Below, one piece after another: positions 55,276 through 63,519 of a stretch of DNA of 64,000 nt. Each line of letters opens with the position of its first letter. Positions within the stretch are counted from its first letter, which is position 1. The notes under the pieces are model-generated. The model worked only from the letters and a program-made list of their open reading frames with translations. It did no database searches and was not told the DNA's origin. A program made the translations under genes and the position numbers. Source of the stretch: Paenibacillus sp. PK3_47 (GTDB lineage: Bacteria > Bacillota > Bacilli > Paenibacillales > Paenibacillaceae); NCBI RefSeq assembly GCF_023520895.1, contig NZ_CP026029.1, positions 4,526,001-4,590,000 on the forward strand. Reading direction: 5' to 3'.

Positions 55276-55325
55276 GGAGCAAGGCCTTTTACGCTTACGC
55301 GGAAAGGCCTTGCTCCTATTTATTT
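55276..55325 (+). terminator. Terminator of the mannitol operon
   Basis: GGAGCAAGGCCTTT (55276-55289) pairs perfectly with AAAGGCCTTGCTCC (55303-55316), and TATTTATTT follows. Confidence 0.9.
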
Positions 55326-55361
55326 ATGCCTATGTATGAAGAATTCCCTGCACAGCGCCCC

Positions 55362-55750
55362 AATGTACTCGTTTTTTCGAGTACAGTGGGCTCGATTACC
55401 CTCGCAGCAGCCTAATGTACTCGTTTTTTCGAGTACAATGGGCTCGTTTGCCCTTGCAGCGGCCCAATGTACTCGATTTTTCGAGTATAACCGGCTCGTT
55501 TGCCCTCGCAGCGTCTCAATGTACTCGATTTTTCGAGTATAATCGGCTCGTTTGCCCTCGCAGCGTCTCAATGTACTCGATTTTTCGAGTATAATGGGAT
55601 CGTTTGCCCTTGCAGCGGCCCAATGTACTCGATTTTTCGAGTATAACCGGCTCGTTTGCCCTCGTAGCGTCTCAATGTACTCGGTTTTTCGAGTATAATC
55701 GGCTCGTTTGCCCTCGCAGCGTCTCAATGTACTCGGTTTTTCGAGTATAA
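55362..55750. repeat. Class II palindrome array, 52-bp unit, 8 copies
   Basis: The 18-bp palindrome TACTCGA-TTTT-TCGAGTA (with minor variants) starts at 55366 and every 52 bases to 55730 without exception. Between palindromes the spacer reads like ATCGGCTCGTTTGCCC + TCGCAGCGTCTCAATG. Because 52 is not a multiple of three, the frame changes in each unit and coding is very unlikely. Confidence 0.95.
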
Positions 55751-55799
55751 TCAGTTACTATTCGATGTAGTTTGGCAGCAGTGGGGTGTACGGTTCGGC

Positions 55800-56104
55800 C
55801 GCTTTCGTACGCTAACGGACCCAGCGTCCGTTATTTGCCGAAAATCGCACTGTTTCGATCGCTAACGGACCGTCGTTCCTTTATTCTGCCACATGGTGGG
55901 TAAATGACGCCCTTTCGAATGAAATAACGGATCTAGGGTCCGTTAGAATTCCAAAACACACCTCTTGCGCAAAATAACGGAACTAGGGTCCGTTAGCATT
56001 AGCATTTCCGAATTTACAGGGATGGGTTTGAGCCGGCAATCCAAAACGCGTTGTCGTATGAAATCAAAATCACATAAACAAGGTTGCTGAGACTTTATCA
56101 ACGA
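55800..56104. repeat. Dispersed intergenic element, copy 2, with class I palindrome set (TAACGGA type)
   Basis: Palindromes TAACGGA-N7-TCCGTTA start at 55813, 55863, 55925 and 55975, giving the same steps (50, 62, 50) as the copy at 9.1 kb. Spacers and the right flank are also similar (TTTGCCGAAAATCGC, TTTATTCTGC, GCATTAGCATT, ATGAAATCAAA). The right flank is about 25 bases shorter than in copy 1. It follows the 52-bp array after 63 bases. Confidence 0.9.
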
Positions 56105-56107
56105 GAT

Positions 56108-56129
56108 AAAGGCGCCTGACGGCGCCTTT
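56108..56129. terminator. Terminator of the M42 aminopeptidase gene
   Basis: AAAGGCGCC (56108-56116) pairs perfectly with GGCGCCTTT (56121-56129). On the minus strand TTATCTCGTT follows, so it can end the aminopeptidase message. Confidence 0.75.
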
Positions 56130-56134
56130 CATGA

Positions 56135-57208
56135 TTAGCTGTTCTCAATAATGGTCTGAAGTGTAGTACGGTCCAGCCCTTCGACAAGCTTGATCAGCAG
56201 CTCCTTGGCTGCATCGTAGTCATCGCTGTGAATGACCGATGAAGCGGTGTGGATGTAGCGTGAGCAGATACCGATGACGGCTGAAGGCACGCCGATTCCG
56301 CTCGTATGAACCGCTCCGGCATCCGTTCCGCCCTGGGACACGAAATACTGGTATTTGATCCGGTGGGTATCCGCCGTATCCTGCACGTATTCGATCAGCC
56401 CGCGGTGAGTGATCATGGTCGGATCATAGATACGCAGCAGCGCGCCTTTGCCCAGCTGGCCGAAGGCCTGGCGGTCACCGGTCATATCCGCCGCAGCGCT
56501 GGCATCCAGACCGAAGAAGATGTCCGGGTTCAGCAGGTTTGCCGCTGTGCGGGCGCCGCGCAGGCCCACTTCCTCCTGGACAGTTGCGCCGGCAAATACG
56601 GTGTTCGGCAGCTTTTTGCCGTGCAGTGCCTTGACCAGCTCAATAGCCAGGCCCACGCCGTAGCGGTTATCCCAGGCTTTGGCCAGGATTTTCTTGGGAT
56701 TGGCGAGCGGGGTGAACGGGCAGATCGGCAGGATCTGCTGCCCGGGGGCCACGCCGAAGCTTTGCGCCTCTTCCCGGCTGTCTGCACCGATATCTATGTA
56801 CATCTTGCTGATCTCTCCGGTTTTGCCCCGTTCCTCATTGCTCAGCAGATGAATCGGTGTGCTGCCTACAACCCCTTTCAGTGTACCCTTGGGCGTGATA
56901 ATCTGCAGCCGCTGCGAAGCGACAGCAGAGGCCAGCCAGCCGCCAAGCGGCTGAAAACGGATCATTCCGTTGTCCGTAATCCCGGTAACCATAAAGCCTA
57001 CTTCGTCAAAATGCCCGGCCACCATAATTTTGGGGCCGTTTTCTTCGCCGCGCAGGACGCCGAACAGGCTTCCGAGGCGGTCCTGCACGAACTCTTCCGT
57101 ATAAGGTGTCATAGCATCCTTGACGTATGCGCGCAGTTCACGCTCAAAGCCCGGGGCTGCAGGGAATTCAGTCAGTGTTTTGAACAGGTCGATTGTTTCT
57201 TGATTCAT
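56135..57208 (-). CDS. M42 family aminopeptidase (glutamyl/deblocking aminopeptidase)
   Basis: The 357-residue cytoplasmic metallopeptidase forms large tetrahedral complexes in its family. Two-metal ligands are in AGHFDEVGF (His), WDNRYGVGLAIEL (Asp), TVQEEVGLRGA (Glu pair), FGLDAS (Asp) and the C-terminal HTASSVIHSDD (His). The ATG has AAGGAGTGAG upstream. It may also be annotated as endoglucanase YsdC/FrvX; peptidase activity is the established one. Confidence 0.95.
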   Translation of the reverse strand: MNQETIDLFKTLTEFPAAPGFERELRAYVKDAMTPYTEEFVQDRLGSLFGVLRGEENGPKIMVAGHFDEVGFMVTGITDNGMIRFQPLGGWLASAVASQRLQIITPKGTLKGVVGSTPIHLLSNEERGKTGEISKMYIDIGADSREEAQSFGVAPGQQILPICPFTPLANPKKILAKAWDNRYGVGLAIELVKALHGKKLPNTVFAGATVQEEVGLRGARTAANLLNPDIFFGLDASAAADMTGDRQAFGQLGKGALLRIYDPTMITHRGLIEYVQDTADTHRIKYQYFVSQGGTDAGAVHTSGIGVPSAVIGICSRYIHTASSVIHSDDYDAAKELLIKLVEGLDRTTLQTIIENS

Positions 57209-57355
57209 TAATAACTCACTCCTTTACTTCTATCTAGTATGAACATTGTTGCTCCAATTGTCCATGTCTGCAGGGTAGATGAACACCGGCGGGCTTCCGG
57301 ACGAATATTATGAAGCAGCGGCTCTGCAGACAGGGGCCGGGAAAGGAAGCGAAGG
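57209..57355. other. Intergenic region between the divergent aminopeptidase and small membrane protein
   Basis: The region must hold promoters for both directions. I see no gene and no clear sigma-A site on the plus strand; a forespore sigma-G promoter would be expected if the next gene belongs to the germination operon. Confidence 0.4.
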
Positions 57356-57529
57356 ATGATGAAGGGAGCACGAAGCGTGCCCGGTGCAGGGGCGCGGCGC
57401 TTTTCCGGGAAGGTACAGACTTACAGCAGATACCGGAGTTACCGGGTATCGCGGGGACCTTTAAATGAAACCATGCTGATTCTGGTTCTGTTTTTGCTGC
57501 TGGTTGTGGTACTGCTGTATTTTTCCTGA
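57356..57529 (+). CDS. Small tail-anchored membrane protein (57 residues)
   Basis: This short frame opens with ATG ATG preceded by AAAGGAAGCG. The product has a basic N-terminal half rich in Arg, Tyr and Ser (VQTYSRYRSYRVSRG) and a C-terminal helix (MLILVLFLLLVVVLLYFS) that ends at the stop. I recognise no family. Small tail-anchored proteins of this kind are common among spore-formation proteins, and it sits 125 bases upstream of spoVAC on the same strand, so a sporulation role is a reasonable guess. The alternative is a chance frame; the binding site and well-placed hydrophobic tail speak for a real gene. Confidence 0.5.
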   Translation: MMKGARSVPGAGARRFSGKVQTYSRYRSYRVSRGPLNETMLILVLFLLLVVVLLYFS

Positions 57530-57654
57530 GCTGGGGAGTCATAACGAAGCCGCTTCAAGCGAACAATAAGGAAAAACTTCTAAGTGAAGAAAAGTCCGAG
57601 GGGAAATGCCCGTTTCCCGGGTATTCTCTTCGCATATTCCAGGAGGTGTCCTTA

Positions 57655-58152
57655 TTGCCGGCAAAAACCAAACAATCCGGTGTCAAGCTGCGGCTTGACA
57701 CCATGACTCCGCAGGATTACGAGAAATTGTCCAAGCCGTTCGTGCCTTCGCGCCCGGTATTCAAGAACTGTATCCGGGCTTTCCTGTCAGGCGGTCTCAT
57801 CTGTGTCATCGGACAGGGCATCCAGGAGGCCTTCATGGCCATATTTGATATGAGCGCCCGTGAAGCCGCAAGCCCTACAGTTGCTGTACTGATTCTGATT
57901 TCAGTGATTCTGACCAGCTTCGGGGTTTATGACAAGCTGGCCCAGTGGTGCGGAGCCGGAACAGCGGTTCCCGTTACGGGGTTTGCCAACAGCATGTGCT
58001 CCGCCGCGCTTGAACACCGGGCCGAAGGACTTGTGCTCGGAGTCGGTGCCAATATGTTCAAGCTGGCCGGGTCCGTGATCGTATTCGGTGTTGTCGCTGC
58101 TTTTGTAGTCGGCGTAGTATATGCCATTATGGGCTGGGGAGGTTCGCATTAG
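57655..58152 (+). CDS. spoVAC: Stage V sporulation protein AC
   Basis: SpoVAC is a membrane channel protein through which Ca-dipicolinate moves in sporulation and germination. The 165 residues have an N-terminal basic tail and about four predicted helices, with the signature FLSGGLICVIGQGIQEAF and GAGTAVPVTGFANSMCSAALEHRAEGLVLGVG. I chose TTG 57655, with AGGAGG eight bases upstream; a GTG at 57646 overlaps that binding site. It is followed after three bases by spoVAD. Confidence 0.95.
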   Translation: MPAKTKQSGVKLRLDTMTPQDYEKLSKPFVPSRPVFKNCIRAFLSGGLICVIGQGIQEAFMAIFDMSAREAASPTVAVLILISVILTSFGVYDKLAQWCGAGTAVPVTGFANSMCSAALEHRAEGLVLGVGANMFKLAGSVIVFGVVAAFVVGVVYAIMGWGGSH

Positions 58153-58155
58153 ACG

Positions 58156-59190
58156 ATGAAACAGCTCGGCAGCCAGACCTGGCAATTCACCAGCCGTCCC
58201 GTCATCCTGGGTTCTTCCGCGGTCGTAGGGCCGGAGGAGGGAGAAGGCCCTTTGGCTTCAGATTTTGATTTTATTTATGATTCGCTTGAGATGGGTGAAA
58301 AAACCTGGGAAAAAGCAGAGCGAGCCTTGTTCGAGAAGTCTGCCAAGCTCGCTCTTATGAATGCAGGAATAGAAGAAAGCCAACTGGAGTTTTTTGTCGG
58401 CGGCGATTTGATGAACCAGATCATCAGCAGCTCTTTTGCGGCAAGAAAGCTGGGTGTCCCTTACCTCGGTGTATTCGGCGCCTGCTCCACCTCAATGGAG
58501 AGTCTGGCCATCGCTTCGATGATTATCGATTCAGGAGGAGCCAGCTATGCCCTGGCAGGGACCTCCAGCCACAACTGTACTGTGGAGAAGCAGTTCCGTT
58601 TTCCGACCGAATACGGCTCGCAGAAGCCTCCGTATGCCCAATATACGGTCACAGGCTCAGGCTGCGCGATTGTCGGCCGTAATGACGGCACGGCAAAAGG
58701 GCCTCATGTAGCCATGGCAACGATCGGCCGCATCATGGATTTAGGCCTGACCGATCCGTTCAACATGGGGGCAGCTATGGCCCCGGCTGCCGCGGACACC
58801 CTTACTGCACATTTCCGGGACACCGGGCTGTCGCCGGGGCATTACGATTTAATAGTGACAGGTGACCTAGCCTCTGTGGGGCTGCCGATTACCAAAGATC
58901 TGCTGGCTAAGGAAGGCATACCCATGGAACAGACGACCTTCAATGACTGCGGCCTGATGATCTACGACCGGGACAAGCAGAAGTATGTCATTGCCGGGGG
59001 GAGCGGCTGCGGATGCTCGGCAACAGTCACCTATGGCCATATTTTGAAACGATTGAAAAAAGGCGAGCTGAAACGCGTGCTTATTGTGGCTACGGGGGCG
59101 CTGCTCTCACCGCTGTCTTACCAGCAGGGCGAATCCATTCCGTGTATAGCGCATGCGGTGGTTCTGGAGAGCGGAGGTGAAGGACAATGA
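58156..59190 (+). CDS. spoVAD: Stage V sporulation protein AD
   Basis: SpoVAD binds dipicolinic acid on the membrane and has a thiolase-like fold. The 344-residue protein shows TWQFTSRPVILGSSAVVGPEEGEGPL, FGACSTSMESLAIASM (Cys at the thiolase position), SSHNCTVEKQFRFPTEYG and a C-terminal GSGCGCSATVTYG. No membrane helix is predicted. GGAGG is 14 bases before the ATG. The stop overlaps the spoVAE start. Confidence 0.96.
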   Translation: MKQLGSQTWQFTSRPVILGSSAVVGPEEGEGPLASDFDFIYDSLEMGEKTWEKAERALFEKSAKLALMNAGIEESQLEFFVGGDLMNQIISSSFAARKLGVPYLGVFGACSTSMESLAIASMIIDSGGASYALAGTSSHNCTVEKQFRFPTEYGSQKPPYAQYTVTGSGCAIVGRNDGTAKGPHVAMATIGRIMDLGLTDPFNMGAAMAPAAADTLTAHFRDTGLSPGHYDLIVTGDLASVGLPITKDLLAKEGIPMEQTTFNDCGLMIYDRDKQKYVIAGGSGCGCSATVTYGHILKRLKKGELKRVLIVATGALLSPLSYQQGESIPCIAHAVVLESGGEGQ

Positions 59191-59537
59191 TCTATTTATG
59201 GGCTTTTTTGGTCGGGGGAGCGATCTGCGTGATCGGGCAGCTGATGTTCGATGTGCTGAAGCTGACACCGGCGCACACGATGAGTACTCTTGTAGTGGCA
59301 GGAGCCGCAGCGGATGCTTTCGGGCTGTATGACCCGCTGGTAAAATTCGCGGGAGCCGGGGCAAGCGTGCCGATTACCAGCTTTGGCAACTCCCTGGTAC
59401 ACGGAGCGCTTACCGAGCTGGAGCGGGATGGATGGATCGGCGTGGTCACCGGGATTTTTGATGTGACAAGTGCCGGGATCTCTGCGGCCATTGTATTTTC
59501 CTTTTTGGCGGCGCTTGTCGTACGTCCTAAAGGGTAA
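59187..59537 (+). CDS. spoVAE: Stage V sporulation protein AE (AEb type)
   Basis: The 116-residue membrane protein has about three to four helices and the conserved FLVGGAICVIGQLMFDVLKLTPAHTM and GAGASVPITSFGNSLVHGAL, which resemble SpoVAC in part. With SpoVAC it forms the dipicolinate channel. Only C, D and E are present here; A, B and F of the full B. subtilis operon are absent from the window. Confidence 0.95.
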   Translation: MIYLWAFLVGGAICVIGQLMFDVLKLTPAHTMSTLVVAGAAADAFGLYDPLVKFAGAGASVPITSFGNSLVHGALTELERDGWIGVVTGIFDVTSAGISAAIVFSFLAALVVRPKG

Positions 59538-59566
59538 GCCTTTGAGGAGTGACATAAGACTCACAA

Positions 59567-59588
59567 GGGACCGCTTCGGCGGTCTTTT
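59567..59588 (+). terminator. Terminator of the spoVA operon
   Basis: GACCGC-TTCG-GCGGTC, a perfect stem with a stable TTCG loop, is followed by six T. Confidence 0.92.
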
Positions 59589-59684
59589 TTCTATGTGCAC
59601 AAGTGAAAATTTCTCTAAAAAATATAGGAGGTTTTGTCGATATTAACTTAGGAATATTATACATGGTCATGGGGGAAGTGCGGC

Positions 59685-61157
59685 GTGCAAAATCAGCGGA
59701 TGGTTGACCTGATCTGGTCAAGAAACAAAATTATTATTATCGTGTTTTGGATTATAAGCGTGCTGGGACTGGTTCTGGCATTTAAGATCCCGGAATTATG
59801 GCTGAGCAGCGGGCTTGTTGTTCCGTTGACGGCAGTTTTAACGTTCTGCAATATAAAGCGAAAGGGAATTCTCGTGCTGCCCTGGGTCTTTACATTTATT
59901 CTTACAGCGGTAGGCATCTATTTAACGTGGGGCGAGCTGGACGGCATGGTGGTGCTGCTGCTCTGTTCCATTCTGCTGTTTTATCCGAATTACAAGTATT
60001 ATGCCGTTGCTGCGGGGATCGGTGCCGGCTCCATTCTGTTCCAGCTTTTAAATGGAGTGGCGATTACCAGCATGGATGACAAGATTGTGGCCTATATTGA
60101 CCAGTTGGGAATCTTTCTGCTGACAGCTGCAGTTTTGCTGTTTGTAGCTATTTTGAACCAGAAACTGCATCTTCACAGCGAGGAGCAGCGGCAGCAGGTT
60201 GAGGCTTCCGGGGAGCAGGTCCAATTTATGCTGGACAGTGTCAAGACGGCAGTAGACGGGCTGTATGACTTTACAGGCAACCTGAAAGTGGAAGTGGAGA
60301 TGACCGGCGCAATTACGAACGAGGTGGCAATCAGCTTCCAGGAGGTCTCCAAAGGGATCGCTTACCAGGCCGGCAGCATCGCCGAGATTACGGAATCCAT
60401 TGCTGTATCAGACCAGCATATCCGCGATGTGGCCGGGTACTCGCAGGAAATGAAGCAGCTCTCTGCGGAAACGGCGGGTGTAAGTGAACAGGGAAGCGAG
60501 AATATTTCCATGCTGACCGGGCAGATTTCGGAGCTGCAGGAGATGATGGATATTACCTCCAGGCAGATGCAGGAATTTTCCCAGAGAAGTCTGGATATCC
60601 ATGAGATGCTGGACGGAATTACGCAAATTTCGAGACAGACGAATCTGCTTGCACTGAATGCATCCATTGAAGCGGCGCGGGCCGGAGAACACGGCAGAGG
60701 CTTTGCGGTTGTAGCGGGTGAAGTGCGCAAGCTTGCCGAGAGCTCCGCGCAGACCGTGGAGTCCATCAGCGAAGTCATGGGAAGCCTGCAGCGGCAGACA
60801 GAGGCGCTGATTGAGCAGTTCGAGCAGAACCGCGAGGTGCTGCAGTCGAGCAGCGAATCTGTACAGAGCACCGAAAAGGTGTTCCAGTCTATTCAGGACA
60901 ATGCACACAAGGTTCTGGCCCAGGCAGGAGACGTGGAACAAAGCTCGGCCGGTATGAAGCAGTTCTCCGAAAAGGTTGTGCACGAGATGACGGAATTCTC
61001 CAGTGTTACAGAGCAGTCAAGTGCGGCTACGGAGGAAATTCTGGCCGGGGTCGAGGAGCAGCGTCTGATTACCCAGAACATGGTGGAGAGCTTCATCAAG
61101 CTGGAAAGCCTGATTGTGAGCCTGAATGAACTGGTGGCGGACAAGAACCAAACGTAG
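59685..61157 (+). CDS. Methyl-accepting chemotaxis protein with multi-helix membrane domain
   Basis: The 490 residues begin with about six membrane helices (about 14-165) with no extracellular sensor domain, then a cytoplasmic helix and the signalling hairpin (ISRQTNLLALNASIEAARAG, EHGRGFAVVAGEVRKLAES). No HAMP domain is evident between membrane and signalling parts. This layout suggests sensing within or at the membrane. GTG start with GGGGGAAG upstream. It is a single gene between terminators. Confidence 0.93.
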   Translation: MQNQRMVDLIWSRNKIIIIVFWIISVLGLVLAFKIPELWLSSGLVVPLTAVLTFCNIKRKGILVLPWVFTFILTAVGIYLTWGELDGMVVLLLCSILLFYPNYKYYAVAAGIGAGSILFQLLNGVAITSMDDKIVAYIDQLGIFLLTAAVLLFVAILNQKLHLHSEEQRQQVEASGEQVQFMLDSVKTAVDGLYDFTGNLKVEVEMTGAITNEVAISFQEVSKGIAYQAGSIAEITESIAVSDQHIRDVAGYSQEMKQLSAETAGVSEQGSENISMLTGQISELQEMMDITSRQMQEFSQRSLDIHEMLDGITQISRQTNLLALNASIEAARAGEHGRGFAVVAGEVRKLAESSAQTVESISEVMGSLQRQTEALIEQFEQNREVLQSSSESVQSTEKVFQSIQDNAHKVLAQAGDVEQSSAGMKQFSEKVVHEMTEFSSVTEQSSAATEEILAGVEEQRLITQNMVESFIKLESLIVSLNELVADKNQT

Positions 61158-61170
61158 TTAACAGCACTTC

Positions 61171-61202
61171 AGCTGAGCCGGGGATTCCGGTTCAGCTTTT
61201 TT
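61171..61202 (+). terminator. Terminator of the chemotaxis receptor gene
   Basis: AGCTGAGCCGG (61171-61181) pairs with CCGGTTCAGCT (61187-61197) with one wobble, followed by six T. Confidence 0.9.
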
Positions 61203-61309
61203 AAATTTTGCCTCTGTAATTTAACTGGCTGCAATAATGTACTTTGGGTCCCATAATCATGTAAAATGTAATTATTACTGCTTATTCTGACATAGGAGGT
61301 TTACTATAT

Positions 61310-62266
61310 ATGCCCGTACGTCAAGAATCCATGCACATTATAAACGCTGTTCGCACTAATCTGGAATCCTGTATTCTCGGTAAAACATTCGAGATCGAGC
61401 TGCTCCTTACGGCACTGCTTGCCGGAGGCCATGTTCTGATCGAGGATGTGCCGGGAACAGGCAAAACCCAGTTAATACGGGCGCTGTCAAGGTCGATGTC
61501 CGGAGATTACCGCCGGATCCAGTGTAATCCTGATATTCTGCCCAGTGATATTACAGGGGTCTCCGTGTACCATCCCCGTGATGAGATGTTTCATTTCCGC
61601 CCCGGTCCGGTAATGACGAATATTCTGCTAGCCGACGAGATTAACCGGGCGACAACCAAGACCCAGTCTGCGCTGCTGGAAGTGATGGAGGAGCGGAATG
61701 TAACGGTGGACGGCGAGACTTATCCGCTGCCGCATCCCTTCATGCTCTGTGCTACCCAGAATCCGATTGATTTTGAAGGAACCTATACCCTGCCTGAAGC
61801 CCAGCTGGACCGGTTCATGCTGCGGATCAGTCTTGGCTACCCCGATGCAAGCACAGAGAAGAGCCTGCTGATGAGCCACCAGGAAGGCCAGCCGGTGGAC
61901 AAGCTTGTTCCGGTAACCAGCATGGAGCAGATTGCCGCCATCCAGGAGGAGATCCGCGACATTTACATCAGTGATCCCGTACTCGACTATTTGTTGAACA
62001 TTGTCCGCCAGACCAGAGAACATCCGCTGGTGCTGCTCGGGGCAAGCCCGCGGGCTTCGCTGTCCTTCATGATGGCCTGCAAGGCCTATGCCTTCCTTCA
62101 GGATCGTGATTATGTGCTGCCTGATGATGTGAAGACACTCACCCCTTACGTCCTGGGTCACCGGATTCTGCTGCGTCCGGAGTCACGCCTGGATAATGTG
62201 AATGTGGAAACCATGCTCCATAAGCTGCTGCAGGGCATTAATGTGCCTGTTACGATGAGGAAGTAG
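61310..62266 (+). CDS. MoxR-family AAA ATPase
   Basis: The 318-residue ATPase has Walker A DVPGTGKTQ (about 46-54), Walker B ILLADEINRA, sensor 1 MLCATQNP and arginine-finger regions. MoxR proteins act as chaperones in the assembly of other complexes. Here the next genes are DUF58 and a transglutaminase-like membrane protein, the same set as B. subtilis yeaC-yeaD-yebA. ATG with ATAGGAGG upstream; the stop is two bases before the DUF58 start. Confidence 0.95.
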   Translation: MPVRQESMHIINAVRTNLESCILGKTFEIELLLTALLAGGHVLIEDVPGTGKTQLIRALSRSMSGDYRRIQCNPDILPSDITGVSVYHPRDEMFHFRPGPVMTNILLADEINRATTKTQSALLEVMEERNVTVDGETYPLPHPFMLCATQNPIDFEGTYTLPEAQLDRFMLRISLGYPDASTEKSLLMSHQEGQPVDKLVPVTSMEQIAAIQEEIRDIYISDPVLDYLLNIVRQTREHPLVLLGASPRASLSFMMACKAYAFLQDRDYVLPDDVKTLTPYVLGHRILLRPESRLDNVNVETMLHKLLQGINVPVTMRK

Positions 62267-62268
62267 CG

Positions 62269-63519
62269 ATGAGAAGCTATTTATCCGGAGTGGCAGCTGT
62301 CCTTCAGCCCGGCAAAATGGCCGGAATACTCGCCATCTGGGGGATTACGCTGCTCTATGTGCTGTTTCAGGGCGGCAAAACCTCATTTATGCTGTTTATA
62401 ATGGTTTCGGTACTGGTGGTTTATTTGGTTATCGGCGGTGTTAGCGGGGTCCGGCGGGCGAAAGGGAGCCGAAGCCTGTATTCCGAGCAGGAGAAGCCTG
62501 ATCTGCTCTATGCCGGCGGATATCTCCGTGTGAAGCTGAACGTCAAGATTCCCGGTTTTTTGCCTTTGCCATATGTGGTGGTCAGAGAGATTCTGAAGCG
62601 CCATAACGGGGAATCCTGGGTATTTGAAGAAAGCCTGGTTCCCAGCCTGAGAGGGGATGGGGAGCTTACGTTCCAGACACCGATGCTGGAGCGGGGCAGC
62701 TATACATTTGAGAAGACGGATATCCTCAGCGAGGATATTTTTGGACTGGTGGAGCACAAGGGGACTTTTATGGCTGAAGGGCAGTTCCGCGTACTGCCGC
62801 GTGCAGTATTCATACCGCGCTGGCAGCTGTATGAGCGCAAATCACGGCTGGCCGGTCCGCAGGCGTCCCTGCTGCATTCCCGGCGGGAGACCACGCAGAT
62901 CAACGGTGTCCGTGATTACGTCTACGGCGACCGGCTGACGAGAATCCACTGGAATGCCACAGCCAAGACAGGGAGCTGGAAGTCCAAGGAGTTTGAGCAT
63001 GAGTCCGTTCCCAAAACCATGCTTGTCCTGGACGGCAGCGCGCAGGCCTATGCCAGTTCGAACCAGTTCGAGCTGGCGGTATCCACCGCAGCTTCCCTGC
63101 TCGGGTTCGGCATTCGAGAACGAATCGGTATAGGGCTGTGCTCCCTGGACAGGGACACCAGGATATTTGTCCCTGCAGAAGGAACAGCTGAACGGCAGAT
63201 GATGATCCAATCTTTGATTGATATCAACGCCGAGGGCACAGGGTCTCTTGTATCGAAGTTGGATAAAAGTCACCGCATGTTCCCGAAGGGAGCCTACGTA
63301 GTGCTGATCAGCCCGCAAATCGGCCAGCCTGTCCTTGATGTTATGCGCTGGGCCGAGAGCCGGGGGATGACCGCCTCCCATATCCATGTGCTGAATCCTG
63401 CAGCCAATAACCGCGGCGGAGACTGGATGAACGTTCTCAGATCCCGTGGAACAGCCGGCTATAGTGTACGCTCACTGCAGGACCTGCCGGCAGTGCTGGG
63501 AGGTGAACAGCCGTCATGA
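62269..63519 (+). CDS. DUF58 membrane protein
   Basis: The 416-residue protein has two N-terminal helices (about 17-60), a beta-rich segment and the DUF58 core with YVYGDRLTRIHWNATAKTG and KEFEHE, followed by a von Willebrand-A-like fold (MLVLDGSAQAYASSNQFELAVS). These proteins accompany MoxR ATPases; their exact role is not established. The stop overlaps the start of the next gene by four bases. Confidence 0.93.
   Translation: MRSYLSGVAAVLQPGKMAGILAIWGITLLYVLFQGGKTSFMLFIMVSVLVVYLVIGGVSGVRRAKGSRSLYSEQEKPDLLYAGGYLRVKLNVKIPGFLPLPYVVVREILKRHNGESWVFEESLVPSLRGDGELTFQTPMLERGSYTFEKTDILSEDIFGLVEHKGTFMAEGQFRVLPRAVFIPRWQLYERKSRLAGPQASLLHSRRETTQINGVRDYVYGDRLTRIHWNATAKTGSWKSKEFEHESVPKTMLVLDGSAQAYASSNQFELAVSTAASLLGFGIRERIGIGLCSLDRDTRIFVPAEGTAERQMMIQSLIDINAEGTGSLVSKLDKSHRMFPKGAYVVLISPQIGQPVLDVMRWAESRGMTASHIHVLNPAANNRGGDWMNVLRSRGTAGYSVRSLQDLPAVLGGEQPS

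Noticed and set aside
55320..55727. 135-codon minus-strand frame across the 52-bp array
   Set aside because: A 52-base unit shifts frame at every repeat, so the apparent protein is not a maintained repeat protein.
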